Below, piece after piece: positions 26,654 through 35,087 of a DNA stretch of 35,808 nucleotides (positions are counted from its first letter, which is position 1; each line of letters begins with the position of its first letter). The translations under genes and the position numbers were made by a program. Origin of the DNA: an uncultured bacterium (lineage in GTDB: Bacteria > Pseudomonadota > Gammaproteobacteria > Burkholderiales > Burkholderiaceae_E); assembly GCA_903907905.1 (NCBI GenBank), contig CAIVPX010000152.1, forward strand, positions 1 to 35,808, read 5' to 3'. The notes beneath the pieces are model-generated. The model did not search any database. It worked only from the letters and a program-made list of their open reading frames with translations, and was not told the origin of the DNA.

Positions 26654-29600
26654 ATGAAGCGAATGCTGTTCAACGCAACGCACGCAGAAGAACTGCGCGT
26701 TGCGATCGTCGATGGCCAAAAGCTGATCGACATCGATATCGAGTCCGCCGGACGCGAGAACCGTAAAAGTAACGTCTACAAAGGGGTGGTCACCCGGGTC
26801 GAGCCCAGTCTCGAGGCCTGCTTCGTCAATTACGGCGAAGAGCGTCACGGCTTCTTGCCCTTCAAAGAAATTTCCAAGGTCTTCTTCAAGCCCGGTGCCG
26901 AGGTCTCCCGAGCCCGCATTCAGGACGCCATTTCCGAAGGACAGGAACTCATCGTCCAGGTCGACAAGGAAGAGCGAGGCAACAAGGGCGCGGCGCTCAC
27001 CACCTTTGTGTCGCTGGCGGGCCGCTACCTGGTACTCATGCCCAACAATCCGCGCGGCGGCGGCGTCTCCCGGCGCGTCGAGGGCGAAGACCGCCAGGAA
27101 CTGCGCGAGACCATGGAGAAACTCGAGCACCCGGCCGGGATGAGCCTGATCGCTCGAACCGCCGGTATCGGTCGCAGCGCCGAGGAATTGCAGTGGGACC
27201 TGAACTACCTGCTCAAGCTCTGGACGGCGATTGAATCGGCGGCGGGATCTGCGAGCGGACCATTCCTCATCTATCAGGAATCCAGCCTGGTCATCCGGGC
27301 CATTCGCGACTATTTCACGCCCGATATCGGCGAAATTCTCATCGACACCGATGACATCGCCGAGCAGGCCCGCCAGTTCATGGCGCATGTCATGCCCGAC
27401 ACGGTTTCGCGGGTCAAGCGCTACCGTGATGACGTGCCCTTGTTTTCGCGATTCCAGATCGAGCATCAGATTGAAACTGCCTTCTCGCGCGTGGTGCCAC
27501 TGCCTTCGGGCGGAGCGGTGGTCATCGATCACACCGAGGCACTGGTCGCCATCGACGTCAACTCGGCTCGGGCCACCAAGGGCGCCGACATCGAGGAAAC
27601 CGCACTGAGAACCAACCTCGAAGCGGCAGATGAGGCAGCCCGGCAGATGCGCCTTCGCGATCTCGGCGGACTGATCGTCATCGACTTCATCGACATGGAG
27701 AGCGCAAAGAACCAGCGTGAGGTCGAGCAGCGCATCAAGGAAGCCCTGCACTACGACCGGGCGCGCGTTCAAACCGGCAAGATCTCCCGTTTCGGTCTGC
27801 TCGAACTGTCCCGCCAACGGCTGCGGCCGGCCCTAAACGAGGGGACGCACATCACCTGCCCTCGCTGCAACGGCACAGGCGTCATTCGAGACACCGAGTC
27901 TTCGGCCCTGCACGTGCTGCGGGTGATTCAGGAAGAGTCCATGAAGGAGAACAGCGCTGCCGTCTGGGCGCAGGTTCCGGTCGATGTCGCAACCTATCTG
28001 CTCAACGAGAAGCGCGCCGAGATCGCCAAGCTCGAAGCCCGGCACAAGGTCGAAATCGTGCTCGTGCCCAACCGGCACCTCGAAACGCCGCACTACAAGC
28101 TCGAACGCGTGCGCCACGACGACGAGCGCCTGGGTAGCTACCGAGCCAGCTACTCGATCGCCGAGGCACCGGCAGACGACAACAGCTACTTCGAATCCAA
28201 GCTCGAGCCTGGTAAGCCCAAGCAGGAAGCCGCCGTGCGCTCGGTCACGCCCGATCAGCCACCGCCGCCTGCCACGCCGGCGCCTGTTGCAGTCGCCGCA
28301 CCTGCTGCGCCGGCTGCCGCGCCAAGACGTGAAGCCGCTTCGGCTGCCCCCGCACCGAGCGGTGATGGTCTGCTTGGCAAGCTGTTCGGCTGGTTCAAGC
28401 GCAAGCCCGCCAATGAAGCCCATGCCACGCCGCCCGCAGCTGAGCCTGCGACGCCCGCCAAGCCCGAGTCGACACCCGAAGACGGCCGCCGACGCGGTCG
28501 GGGTGAGCGCACTGAGCGTGGCGAGAGCCGAGGTGGCCGCGGTGGACGAGGGTCCCGCGAAGGTCGCGAAGGTCGTGAGGGCCGTGAGGGCCGGGACAGC
28601 CGCGAAGGCCGGGAGGCTCGAGACAACCGTGAACCCCGAGAGCAGCGCGAGGCTCGCGAAAACCGCGAACCCCGTGAGGCCCGAGACAACCGTGAGCCGC
28701 GAGAGCCCCGCGAAAGTCGGGAAGGCCGTGAGAACCGCGAAGCACGCGAACCAAGAGAGGCGAGAGAGCCGAGAGAGCCGAGAGACGGTCGCCGCGAACG
28801 CAGCGAGCGTGGCGAACGTCGCGAGCCCCGACCGGCCAACGATGAGGTGTCCGCAGCCACTGCAGTGGCAGTCGTTGCAGCCGCAGGCGTCGTTGCTGCC
28901 AGCGCCGCCGCAGCCTCAACGCCGGGGGCTCAGACTCGCCCCGTCGACGCGATCGACTCTGCACCGGCGGGCTTGCGCACCGATCTGCCCCCGGGTTCCG
29001 AAGCTGCCGAAGCAGGCGCGGAGGGCGAACAGCGCCGTCGCAGCCGTCGCCGTCGTGGCGGCCGTCGGGACCGCGACGAGCAGTCCGGGCCGATGGAAGG
29101 CGGTGGGTCAGAGCACGACGTGCAAGCGACGGTAGCTGAGCCGTCACAGGCCAACGCGGCCGGCGTCAATGCTGTGGCAGCGGCGACTCTGGCCGTCGAG
29201 ACGGCCCCGGCACCTGTGGCATCCACGGCGGCGCCTTCAAGCGCTGTTCCGGGCATCGCCGCCGCGCCGGCAGCGCCTGAACCGGCTTCTGTCGCGCCGG
29301 CAGCCATCGCCGAAACGGCCGTACTTGCGCCTGCCCCCATCATCGAGGCCGCTCCGGTTGTAGCACCCGAGCCCGTTGCCGCGTCGGTCGTTCCTGCGCC
29401 GGCGCTCGCCCCGGAACCGCTCGCCCCGGAACCGCAAGCTCCAGAGCCGCAAGCTCCAGAGCCGCAAGCTCCCGAGGCGACAGGCGTCGCCACTCAGGTC
29501 GTGGCACCCGAGGCTGTCGCGGCCCCAATCCCCAAGGAACAGCTTGAGGCGATCGTGTCCCAAGCGGGGCTCCAGTGGGTCGAGACCGTGTCCAAGCCCG

Positions 29601-29710
29601 AGGCGCCCGAGCCGACCGAGGCACTTGCGGCCCCGCGTCCGGCCCGCAAGCGCGCGCCACGTAAGGCGATTCCCGATGAACCGCTGCAACAGGTCGAAAC
29701 CCGGCAGTAA
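26654..29710 (+). CDS. rne: Ribonuclease E
   Basis: Main endonuclease of mRNA decay and rRNA/tRNA processing, and degradosome scaffold. The catalytic half shows the S1 domain (about 35-125), active-site residues Asp301 ([12 protein letters not shown]) and Asp344 ([10 protein letters not shown]), and the zinc link CPRC with Cys402 and Cys405. From about residue 500 the 1018-residue protein is low-complexity. Pro/Ala stretches come first, then a short segment [11 protein letters not shown] (about 574-584) that could bind membrane, then about 90 residues of Arg-Glu repeats (roughly 635-725). Ala/Pro regions with a basic [11 protein letters not shown] patch follow, then APEPQ repeats and a basic end. 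CGGAG lies before ATG 26654. Confidence 0.97.
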   Translation: MKRMLFNATHAEELRVAIVDGQKLIDIDIESAGRENRKSNVYKGVVTRVEPSLEACFVNYGEERHGFLPFKEISKVFFKPGAEVSRARIQDAISEGQELIVQVDKEERGNKGAALTTFVSLAGRYLVLMPNNPRGGGVSRRVEGEDRQELRETMEKLEHPAGMSLIARTAGIGRSAEELQWDLNYLLKLWTAIESAAGSASGPFLIYQESSLVIRAIRDYFTPDIGEILIDTDDIAEQARQFMAHVMPDTVSRVKRYRDDVPLFSRFQIEHQIETAFSRVVPLPSGGAVVIDHTEALVAIDVNSARATKGADIEETALRTNLEAADEAARQMRLRDLGGLIVIDFIDMESAKNQREVEQRIKEALHYDRARVQTGKISRFGLLELSRQRLRPALNEGTHITCPRCNGTGVIRDTESSALHVLRVIQEESMKENSAAVWAQVPVDVATYLLNEKRAEIAKLEARHKVEIVLVPNRHLETPHYKLERVRHDDERLGSYRASYSIAEAPADDNSYFESKLEPGKPKQEAAVRSVTPDQPPPPATPAPVAVAAPAAPAAAPRREAASAAPAPSGDGLLGKLFGWFKRKPANEAHATPPAAEPATPAKPESTPEDGRRRGRGERTERGESRGGRGGRGSREGREGREGREGRDSREGREARDNREPREQREARENREPREARDNREPREPRESREGRENREAREPREAREPREPRDGRRERSERGERREPRPANDEVSAATAVAVVAAAGVVAASAAAASTPGAQTRPVDAIDSAPAGLRTDLPPGSEAAEAGAEGEQRRRSRRRRGGRRDRDEQSGPMEGGGSEHDVQATVAEPSQANAAGVNAVAAATLAVETAPAPVASTAAPSSAVPGIAAAPAAPEPASVAPAAIAETAVLAPAPIIEAAPVVAPEPVAASVVPAPALAPEPLAPEPQAPEPQAPEPQAPEATGVATQVVAPEAVAAPIPKEQLEAIVSQAGLQWVETVSKPEAPEPTEALAAPRPARKRAPRKAIPDEPLQQVETRQ
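28540..28800 (+). repeat. Arg-Glu tetrapeptide repeat region in rne
   Basis: This codes for many REGR, REPR, REAR and RENR units, with nucleotide repeats built on CGYGAR-type codons. Codon variation between copies shows it is not a recent perfect expansion. It would form a highly charged, disordered or single-helix segment likely to bind RNA. Confidence 0.9.
29411..29470 (+). repeat. 15-bp tandem repeat (APEPQ/L) in rne
   Basis: Four 15-bp units encode the pentapeptide PEPxA: two variants at 29411-29440 and two identical copies of CCAGAGCCGCAAGCT at 29441-29455 and 29456-29470. Copy number may vary between strains. Confidence 0.9.
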
Positions 29711-29722
29711 TCACGCTCCGAA

Positions 29723-29755
29723 GCCGCCCCCCGACCATGCGTCGGGTGGGGCGGC
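29723..29755 (+). terminator. GC-rich hairpin after rne
   Basis: An 8-bp outer stem (29723-29730 with 29748-29755, GCCGCCCC / GGGGCGGC), an inner 5-bp stem (29731-29735 with 29741-29745) and a 2-nt bulge form a strong hairpin 13 bp after the rne stop. No T-run follows, so it may be a 3' stabiliser or a Rho-linked end rather than a classic terminator. Confidence 0.45.
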
Positions 29756-29837
29756 CCGCCTGGGTTCTGTCTGGCAGAACGCTGGAGATCAAACCTTCAG
29801 GTCCCCATGGACGATCAGCGCTTCTCCGAGTTGTGCT

Positions 29838-29846
29838 TGCTAAGAT
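29838..29846 (+). promoter_or_regulatory. Candidate extended -10 promoter for moaA
   Basis: TGC followed by TAAGAT (29841-29846) lies 27 bp before the moaA start, giving a leader of about 20 nt. No matching -35 is seen. I see no long structured leader of the Moco-riboswitch kind in the 163-bp gap. Confidence 0.35.
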
Positions 29847-29873
29847 CGATTCAGAGCGAAGCCAATCCGTACC

Positions 29874-30977
29874 ATGACTGACCGTATCATTCCGATTGCC
29901 GAGGCGCGCTATCCAGCGCGCCTGCCGCATATCCCCGAGGCCGGCGGCCAACCGGTCGGGCTGCTTGCCGACACGCGCGGCCGGCGGCTTCACGACCTTC
30001 GAATCTCTGTCACCGATCGCTGCAATTTTCGCTGCACCTATTGCATGCCCAAGTCGGTGTTCGGCCCCGACTATGCCTTTCTGCCGCAATCGTCCTTGCT
30101 CAGCTTCGAGGAAATTCTCCGTGTGGCGCGCATGTTCGTTGCGCATGGGGTCGAGAAAATCCGCCTCACCGGGGGCGAACCTCTTTTGCGCAAACACCTC
30201 GAGCGCCTGATCGAGATGCTGGCATCGTTGCAGACCCCAGCGGGCGAACCGGTTGAGGTCACGCTCACCACCAATGCCACGCTGCTTGCCAAGCGGGCCG
30301 GCGCTTTGCGCGACGCCGGTCTTCGGCGTATCACGGTCAGTCTCGATGCAATCGACGATGACATCTTTCGTCGCATGAACGACGTCGACTTCCCCGTCTC
30401 CAGCGTGCTCGAGGGCATCGAAGCCGCGCACCGCGTGGGCCTGTCACCCGTGAAGGTGAACATGGTCGTTCAGCGCGGCGTCAATGAATCGCAGATTCTC
30501 CCCATGGCAAAGCATTTCCGGGGTACCGGACACATCCTTCGCTTCATCGAATTCATGGACGTCGGCGCCTCCAATGGCTGGCGCCTCAACGATGTCATGT
30601 CCGCCAGGCAGATCGTTGACACCATCAATGAGGCCTTTCCCATCGAACCCGTCGAGCCCAACTACTCCGGCGAGGTCGCCGAGCGTTGGCGCTACACCGA
30701 TGGGGGCGGGGAAGTCGGCGTCATCTCGTCCGTATCCAGCCCCTTTTGCACCGATTGCACGCGAGCCAGGCTCTCCACCGAGGGCAAACTGTTCACCTGC
30801 CTGTTTGCCACTGAGGGGCACGACCTCCGTGCACTGCTGCGTGGCGGGTTCAGCGATGCGCATCTCGCAGCCGCCATCTCGCATGTCTGGACCCAACGAG
30901 CCGACCGCTATTCCGAGATTCGATCGAGCGAAACCACCGGCTTGCGGCGGATCGAAATGTCCTACATCGGCGGCTGA
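29874..30977 (+). CDS. moaA: GTP 3',8-cyclase (molybdenum cofactor synthesis)
   Basis: Radical SAM enzyme that turns GTP into 3',8-cyclo-GTP, the first step of molybdopterin synthesis, together with MoaC. The 367-residue protein has the radical SAM cysteines Cys50, Cys54 and Cys57 (CNFRCTYC), the TGGEPLLR block and a second 4Fe-4S site (FCTDC and LFTC). It ends in the Gly-Gly tail YIGG that inserts into the active site of family members. No moaC is in the window. It is followed by mobA after 7 bp. Confidence 0.97.
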   Translation: MTDRIIPIAEARYPARLPHIPEAGGQPVGLLADTRGRRLHDLRISVTDRCNFRCTYCMPKSVFGPDYAFLPQSSLLSFEEILRVARMFVAHGVEKIRLTGGEPLLRKHLERLIEMLASLQTPAGEPVEVTLTTNATLLAKRAGALRDAGLRRITVSLDAIDDDIFRRMNDVDFPVSSVLEGIEAAHRVGLSPVKVNMVVQRGVNESQILPMAKHFRGTGHILRFIEFMDVGASNGWRLNDVMSARQIVDTINEAFPIEPVEPNYSGEVAERWRYTDGGGEVGVISSVSSPFCTDCTRARLSTEGKLFTCLFATEGHDLRALLRGGFSDAHLAAAISHVWTQRADRYSEIRSSETTGLRRIEMSYIGG

Positions 30978-30984
30978 GAGCCTC

Positions 30985-31599
30985 GTGAGTTCGTTGAGGC
31001 TTGGTTCGTACAAGAACATCACGGGACTCATCCTTTGTGGGGGCCGCGGACGGCGGATGAGCCCTCGCGGTCAGGGCACAGAAAAGGCTCTCATACCATT
31101 CCGCGGCCGGTTGCTGGTCCAGCACGTCATCGAGCGACTCCAAGCGCAAGTGGGCTCGATTCTCCTCAACACGCGATCCGATCAGGCGCCTTGGCCAGCC
31201 TTCGAGTTGCCGCTGGTTCACGACCTTGTCGACGGCTTCGCTGGTCCGCTGGCGGGCCTGCAGGCGGGCCTGGCCGCATGCACCACCGACTGGCTGATCA
31301 TGGTCCCTTGCGATACGCCGTTGCTACCGCTCGATCTCGTTGATGGCCTGGTCCGGGCGCAGCGCGAAACCGGCGTGGAGCGCCTGTCCGTTCGGTGCGG
31401 CGATCAGGCGCACCCCGTGTTCGCACTGGTACACCGCCAAGTAGCCGCTGATCTCGCTGATTTCCTCGCGAGCGGCGGCCGCAAGATTGAAGACTGGCTC
31501 GCACGAGGCCCGTGGCAACAGGTCGACTTCGCGGACGCCGGCGCCTTTGTCAATCTCAACACCATGGATGAACTCTGCCGACTGGAGCCTCATGACTGA
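30985..31599 (+). CDS. mobA: Molybdenum cofactor guanylyltransferase
   Basis: Transfers GMP from GTP to molybdopterin to make the guanine-dinucleotide cofactor. The 204-residue protein has the nucleotide-binding loop LILCGGRGRRM near the N-terminus, VHDLVDGFAGPLAG, and PCDTPLLP with the metal-binding Asp. I chose GTG 30985, 7 bp after moaA; TTG 30994 is an alternative. A conserved lysine follows in TEKALIPFRG. The last 8 bp overlap moeA, in line with coupled translation of the moaA-mobA-moeA operon. Confidence 0.93.
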   Translation: MSSLRLGSYKNITGLILCGGRGRRMSPRGQGTEKALIPFRGRLLVQHVIERLQAQVGSILLNTRSDQAPWPAFELPLVHDLVDGFAGPLAGLQAGLAACTTDWLIMVPCDTPLLPLDLVDGLVRAQRETGVERLSVRCGDQAHPVFALVHRQVAADLADFLASGGRKIEDWLARGPWQQVDFADAGAFVNLNTMDELCRLEPHD

Positions 31600-32863
31600 C
31601 CAACGATCGCTCGCGGATGTCTTGCAGCAGCGCCCGAGTTTCAACCCCGAGTCGCTCTCGGTGGCTGAAGCCGCGCAGATCATCGACCAGCTGGTGACGC
31701 CTGTTGGTGCAATCGAGTCGCTCGCCCTGCGCGATACCCTGGGCCGGATCGCCGCCGTCGATGTCTTGTCCACCCTTGATGTGCCCGCGCACGACAACAG
31801 CGCAATGGACGGATTCTCCGTGCGATCCGCCGATCTGAGGCCGGGGGCGTCGACCACGCTTCGTGTCGTCGGCGCGGCGTTAGCCGGGCGGCCTTTCCTC
31901 GGCTCGCCCCAACCTGGCGAGGCCGTTCGGGTGATGACGGGCGCCCTGATGCCCTTCGGACACGATACCGTCATCGTTCAGGAGGTGGTGCAGGTTCAAG
32001 GCGAACAGATCACCGTCCCGCCGGGTCAGCTTGCGGGTCAGAACCGTCGACTGCGAGGCGAAGACCTGAGCCGCGGGTCGGTGGCGATACCGTCAGGCCG
32101 CCAGATCGGCCCGGCCGAACTCGGCTTGCTGGCCTCCCTTGGCATCGCCGAACTCAAGATCCGTCGGCGCCTGCGGGTCGCCTTTTTTTCAACCGGTGAC
32201 GAGTTACGCTCGATCGGCGAGCCGCTTGCCGAGGGCCAGATTTACGATAGCAACCGCTACACGCTCTTTGGCATGCTGCGTCGACTGGGTGTCGAGGGGC
32301 TGGACCTCGGTGTCGTGCCTGATGATCCCGCAGCGCTCGAACGTACGGTCGCAGCGGCCGCCGCCAGCGCGGATGTAGTCGTCTCCAGCGCCGGCGTCTC
32401 GGTGGGGGAAGCCGATTTCACCCGATCCGTGATGGGGCGTCTCGGCGAGGTCGGCTTCTGGAAGATCGCCATGCGACCCGGGCGGCCACTGGCCTTCGGC
32501 AAAATCGGACAGGCGCTGTATTTCGGACTGCCCGGCAACCCGGTGGCAGTGATGATCACCTTCCTGTTTCTGGTGCGGCCGGCACTCATCAAGCTCGCCG
32601 GCGGCACCGCTAATGGCCTGACCACCATCCAGGTCCGCGCAGCCCAGCCCATTCGCAAGCGCCCCGGCCGCACCGAGTACCAGCGTGGCGCCTGGGTCCC
32701 CTCGCCCACTGGCGAAATGACGGTTCAGGTGATGGCCAATCAGGGCTCGGGCGTGCTGAGTTCGATGGCGCAGGCTGACTGTATCGTCGTGCTGGCACAC
32801 GAGCGCCCATCAATTGACGCAGGTGAGTTCGTCGACTGCGTTCCGATGGGCTCGCTTTTTTAA
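31592..32863 (+). CDS. moeA: Molybdopterin molybdenumtransferase
   Basis: Inserts molybdate into adenylylated molybdopterin. The 423-residue protein has VPAHDNSAMDGF (68-75 region), GVSVGEADFT, and GLPGNPVAVM, all signature blocks of MoeA. TGGAG precedes ATG 31592, inside the end of mobA. In E. coli MoeA works with MogA; no mogA is visible here. A run of seven T lies at the stop codon but without a preceding stem. Confidence 0.97.
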   Translation: MTDQRSLADVLQQRPSFNPESLSVAEAAQIIDQLVTPVGAIESLALRDTLGRIAAVDVLSTLDVPAHDNSAMDGFSVRSADLRPGASTTLRVVGAALAGRPFLGSPQPGEAVRVMTGALMPFGHDTVIVQEVVQVQGEQITVPPGQLAGQNRRLRGEDLSRGSVAIPSGRQIGPAELGLLASLGIAELKIRRRLRVAFFSTGDELRSIGEPLAEGQIYDSNRYTLFGMLRRLGVEGLDLGVVPDDPAALERTVAAAAASADVVVSSAGVSVGEADFTRSVMGRLGEVGFWKIAMRPGRPLAFGKIGQALYFGLPGNPVAVMITFLFLVRPALIKLAGGTANGLTTIQVRAAQPIRKRPGRTEYQRGAWVPSPTGEMTVQVMANQGSGVLSSMAQADCIVVLAHERPSIDAGEFVDCVPMGSLF

Positions 32864-32987
32864 GCACCGGGTCAGCTCGCGCCGGGCTCGCTGAGCGCAC
32901 ACGCCAATTTGATACGCCGCGCGTTGCGCTCCGCGGCAAAGTTCCGCAAGATCGACGCCCATCATCAGCTGATGTCGCGGAGGCGGG

Positions 32988-33797
32988 ATGAATGAAGCTT
33001 TGGTGCAGGTCGAACAAGTCGGACCGGTTCGAAGACTGTGGCTCAACCGTGAGCGAGCCCGGAACGCGCAGAGTCGTCAACTGCTTGACGAACTCGATGC
33101 CGCCTTCGAGGCAGCCCGCATCGACGAGGCGACCCGGGTGCTCATCCTGGCGGCCCGGGGCGCGCACTTCTCGGCAGGCCACGATCTGAAGCAGGCCCAG
33201 GCCGAGCGCGCCGATTTCACGGTGGAAGAGCGTTGGGACTTCGAATCGCGCCGCTACTTCGATTACTGCATGCGAATTTGGGACTTCCCAAAGCCCACCA
33301 TCGCTCAGGTGCAGGGGGCCTGCGTCGCCGCCGGTTTCATGCTCGCCAACATGTGCGACCTGGTGATCGCGGCCGACAATGCCGTGTTCTCAGACCCGGT
33401 CACCCACACCATGGGTGCAGCCGCCACCGAGGTGCTCATCCACCCCTGGGTAATGGGCTTGCGGCAGGCCAAGTGCTTCCTCTTCGCGGGTGAAAAGCTG
33501 AGCGCCGCCGAGGCACAGGCCATGGGCATGGTCAATCGGGTCGCCCCCCTGGCCGAGCTTGATTCGGTCACGCTCGCACTGGCCCACCGCATTGCCGAGG
33601 CTCCGCCTTTCGCGCTGCGCCTGGTCAAGCGATCCCTGAACCGGGGCGCCGACATGCAGGGGATGAGGCAGGCACTCGCGGCGCATTTTGATACCCACCA
33701 ACTCAGCCACGTCACTGAGGAATACGAGAGCACGCGTCGCGCGGGGCTCGCGAGCGCAATTCAGAAGGCCGTGGACCGGGATCCCAAACAGGCATGA
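32988..33797 (+). CDS. Crotonase-fold protein (enoyl-CoA hydratase/isomerase family) lacking both catalytic Glu
   Basis: The 269-residue protein has the crotonase oxyanion-hole region HFSAGHDLK (60-68) and the second region QVQGACVAAGFMLANMCD (107-124). Aligned by eye with rat mitochondrial hydratase, the position of Glu144 is Met118 and that of Glu164 is Val138. Classic water addition is therefore unlikely. Glu148 (AAATE) lies nearby and might act in another chemistry. GGAGG precedes ATG 32988. It leads a likely operon with two acyl-CoA dehydrogenase genes, so the substrate is probably a CoA thioester. Confidence 0.88.
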   Translation: MNEALVQVEQVGPVRRLWLNRERARNAQSRQLLDELDAAFEAARIDEATRVLILAARGAHFSAGHDLKQAQAERADFTVEERWDFESRRYFDYCMRIWDFPKPTIAQVQGACVAAGFMLANMCDLVIAADNAVFSDPVTHTMGAAATEVLIHPWVMGLRQAKCFLFAGEKLSAAEAQAMGMVNRVAPLAELDSVTLALAHRIAEAPPFALRLVKRSLNRGADMQGMRQALAAHFDTHQLSHVTEEYESTRRAGLASAIQKAVDRDPKQA

Positions 33798-33854
33798 GCC
33801 CTGCGATCGCGTTTCACTTTTTCAACCGAGCCGCCAAGAGATCTGCCGTATCTC

Positions 33855-35087
33855 ATGCAACTTTCGCTTGACGAACAATCCCGCCTGATCGAGGAGAGCG
33901 CCCTGCAGTGGCTGAGCGCGGAGTACGACTTCGCGGGCCGCAAGCAGAGCCTCGCCGATCCGCTCTCCTGCCCCGAGCGCGTCTGGTCGGCCTTTGCGCA
34001 CATGGGGTGGCTGGCCTTGCCGATTCCCGAAGCGGCGGGTGGCCTCGGCGGCCGTCTCCTCGACATCGGTCTTCTCATGCGCGCCATGGGCCGCCATCTG
34101 GTGGTCGAACCCTACGCGGCCTGTGTGCTTCGGGCCGCCCGTTTGCTCGCCCTGCACGCCACACCTGCGCAGCGTGCCTGGCTGACGCCACTGATCGCAG
34201 GAAACGGCCGGGCGGTCCTCGCGCACGACGAATCGGCACAGCACGATCAGGCAGCGCCCCGCCTGACCCAAGCGTTACGAACGCGCAGCGGCTGGCAACT
34301 GAGCGGCGAAAAACTGCTGGTCGCAGGCGGCCCAGGTGCTGACTGGTACTCCGTCAGCGCCTCGCTGATCCCCTCCGGCGTCCCCTTCCAGAGCGGCGCT
34401 GCCTCTCTACGGGTGTTCCGGGTACCTGCTGATCACGCCGGTCTGACCGTTCGGCACTGCACGCTGGCAAACGGCACCCGCGCTGCCGACCTTCAATTCA
34501 ATGAACTCACGCTCGCGCCTGACGCGCTGATCGGGCCCGACAGCGATGCGTCCGACCTACTTCAGCGCGTCCTGGCCGAGGCGGGCCTCGCCGCCTGCTG
34601 GGAAGCGAGTGGCGCCATGCAGGCCTTGTTCGATCTCACCCGCCGCTACACCGCCCAACGGCAGCAGTTCGGCCAACCCCTTGCGCAGTTCCAGGTGGTA
34701 GCGCACCGACTTGCCGAAATCGCGGTGAAATGTGAAGAGGCGCTCGCCGCCTGCCAACTGGCCACCCTGTGCGCTGAGCGCAATTCGGAAGAACTGCACA
34801 GCGCCTACGCCATGGCGCGCTCAAAGGTCGGACGCTGTGCCGAGTTCGTGTCGCGGGAGTGCGTGCAACTACACGGCGCGATGGGCGTGTCGGACGACTA
34901 CCCCGCTGCCAGCTACTTTCGTGCACTGGACGCTTTCCGTCATCAGGCGGGCCCCGCCCGCCATCACTCGACTCGATTTGCTCGCCTGATGCTCGAGAGC
35001 GGCGCCTGGCGCAGCAGTCGCACCCTTATGCAAGACCATGCACCAACGCCCTTGTTCGTGCCCGGCGGGGGCGAGGCGGCCCGATGA
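33855..35087 (+). CDS. Acyl-CoA dehydrogenase, small/non-catalytic subunit type
   Basis: FAD-dependent acyl-CoA dehydrogenase fold of 410 residues: an N-terminal helical domain, a middle beta domain (about 120-225), and a C-terminal helical domain with RRYTAQRQQFGQPLAQFQ and LHGAMGVSDDYPAASYF. The segment 340-380, where the family's catalytic glutamate is expected near the C-terminus, contains no Glu. This, the short middle domain and the neighbouring second dehydrogenase suggest one half of a heteromeric enzyme, as in PimC-PimD. The ATG at 33855 has no clear ribosome site. The stop overlaps the next start as ATGA. Confidence 0.88.
   Translation: MQLSLDEQSRLIEESALQWLSAEYDFAGRKQSLADPLSCPERVWSAFAHMGWLALPIPEAAGGLGGRLLDIGLLMRAMGRHLVVEPYAACVLRAARLLALHATPAQRAWLTPLIAGNGRAVLAHDESAQHDQAAPRLTQALRTRSGWQLSGEKLLVAGGPGADWYSVSASLIPSGVPFQSGAASLRVFRVPADHAGLTVRHCTLANGTRAADLQFNELTLAPDALIGPDSDASDLLQRVLAEAGLAACWEASGAMQALFDLTRRYTAQRQQFGQPLAQFQVVAHRLAEIAVKCEEALAACQLATLCAERNSEELHSAYAMARSKVGRCAEFVSRECVQLHGAMGVSDDYPAASYFRALDAFRHQAGPARHHSTRFARLMLESGAWRSSRTLMQDHAPTPLFVPGGGEAAR

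Noticed and set aside
26582-27817. A 411-codon minus-strand frame opposite rne
   Set aside because: It lies across the most conserved part of rne and has no family features.
28540-28800. CRISPR-like or satellite array
   Set aside because: The repeats are in frame within rne, have no unique spacers, and encode Arg-Glu units.
29711-29873. Molybdenum-cofactor riboswitch before moaA
   Set aside because: The predicted start leaves only about 20 nt of leader, and the strong hairpin in the gap sits directly behind rne.
30484-30984. An N-terminal extension that would join the mobA frame to sequence within moaA
   Set aside because: This part overlaps moaA in another frame and is Pro/Ser/Arg-rich. 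The MobA fold begins right after GTG 30985, so it is not a fusion.
32864-32987. Possible terminator or regulatory structure between moeA and the crotonase gene
   Set aside because: Only a short TCAGC/GCTGA pairing without a T-run; nothing I can support as a terminator or promoter.
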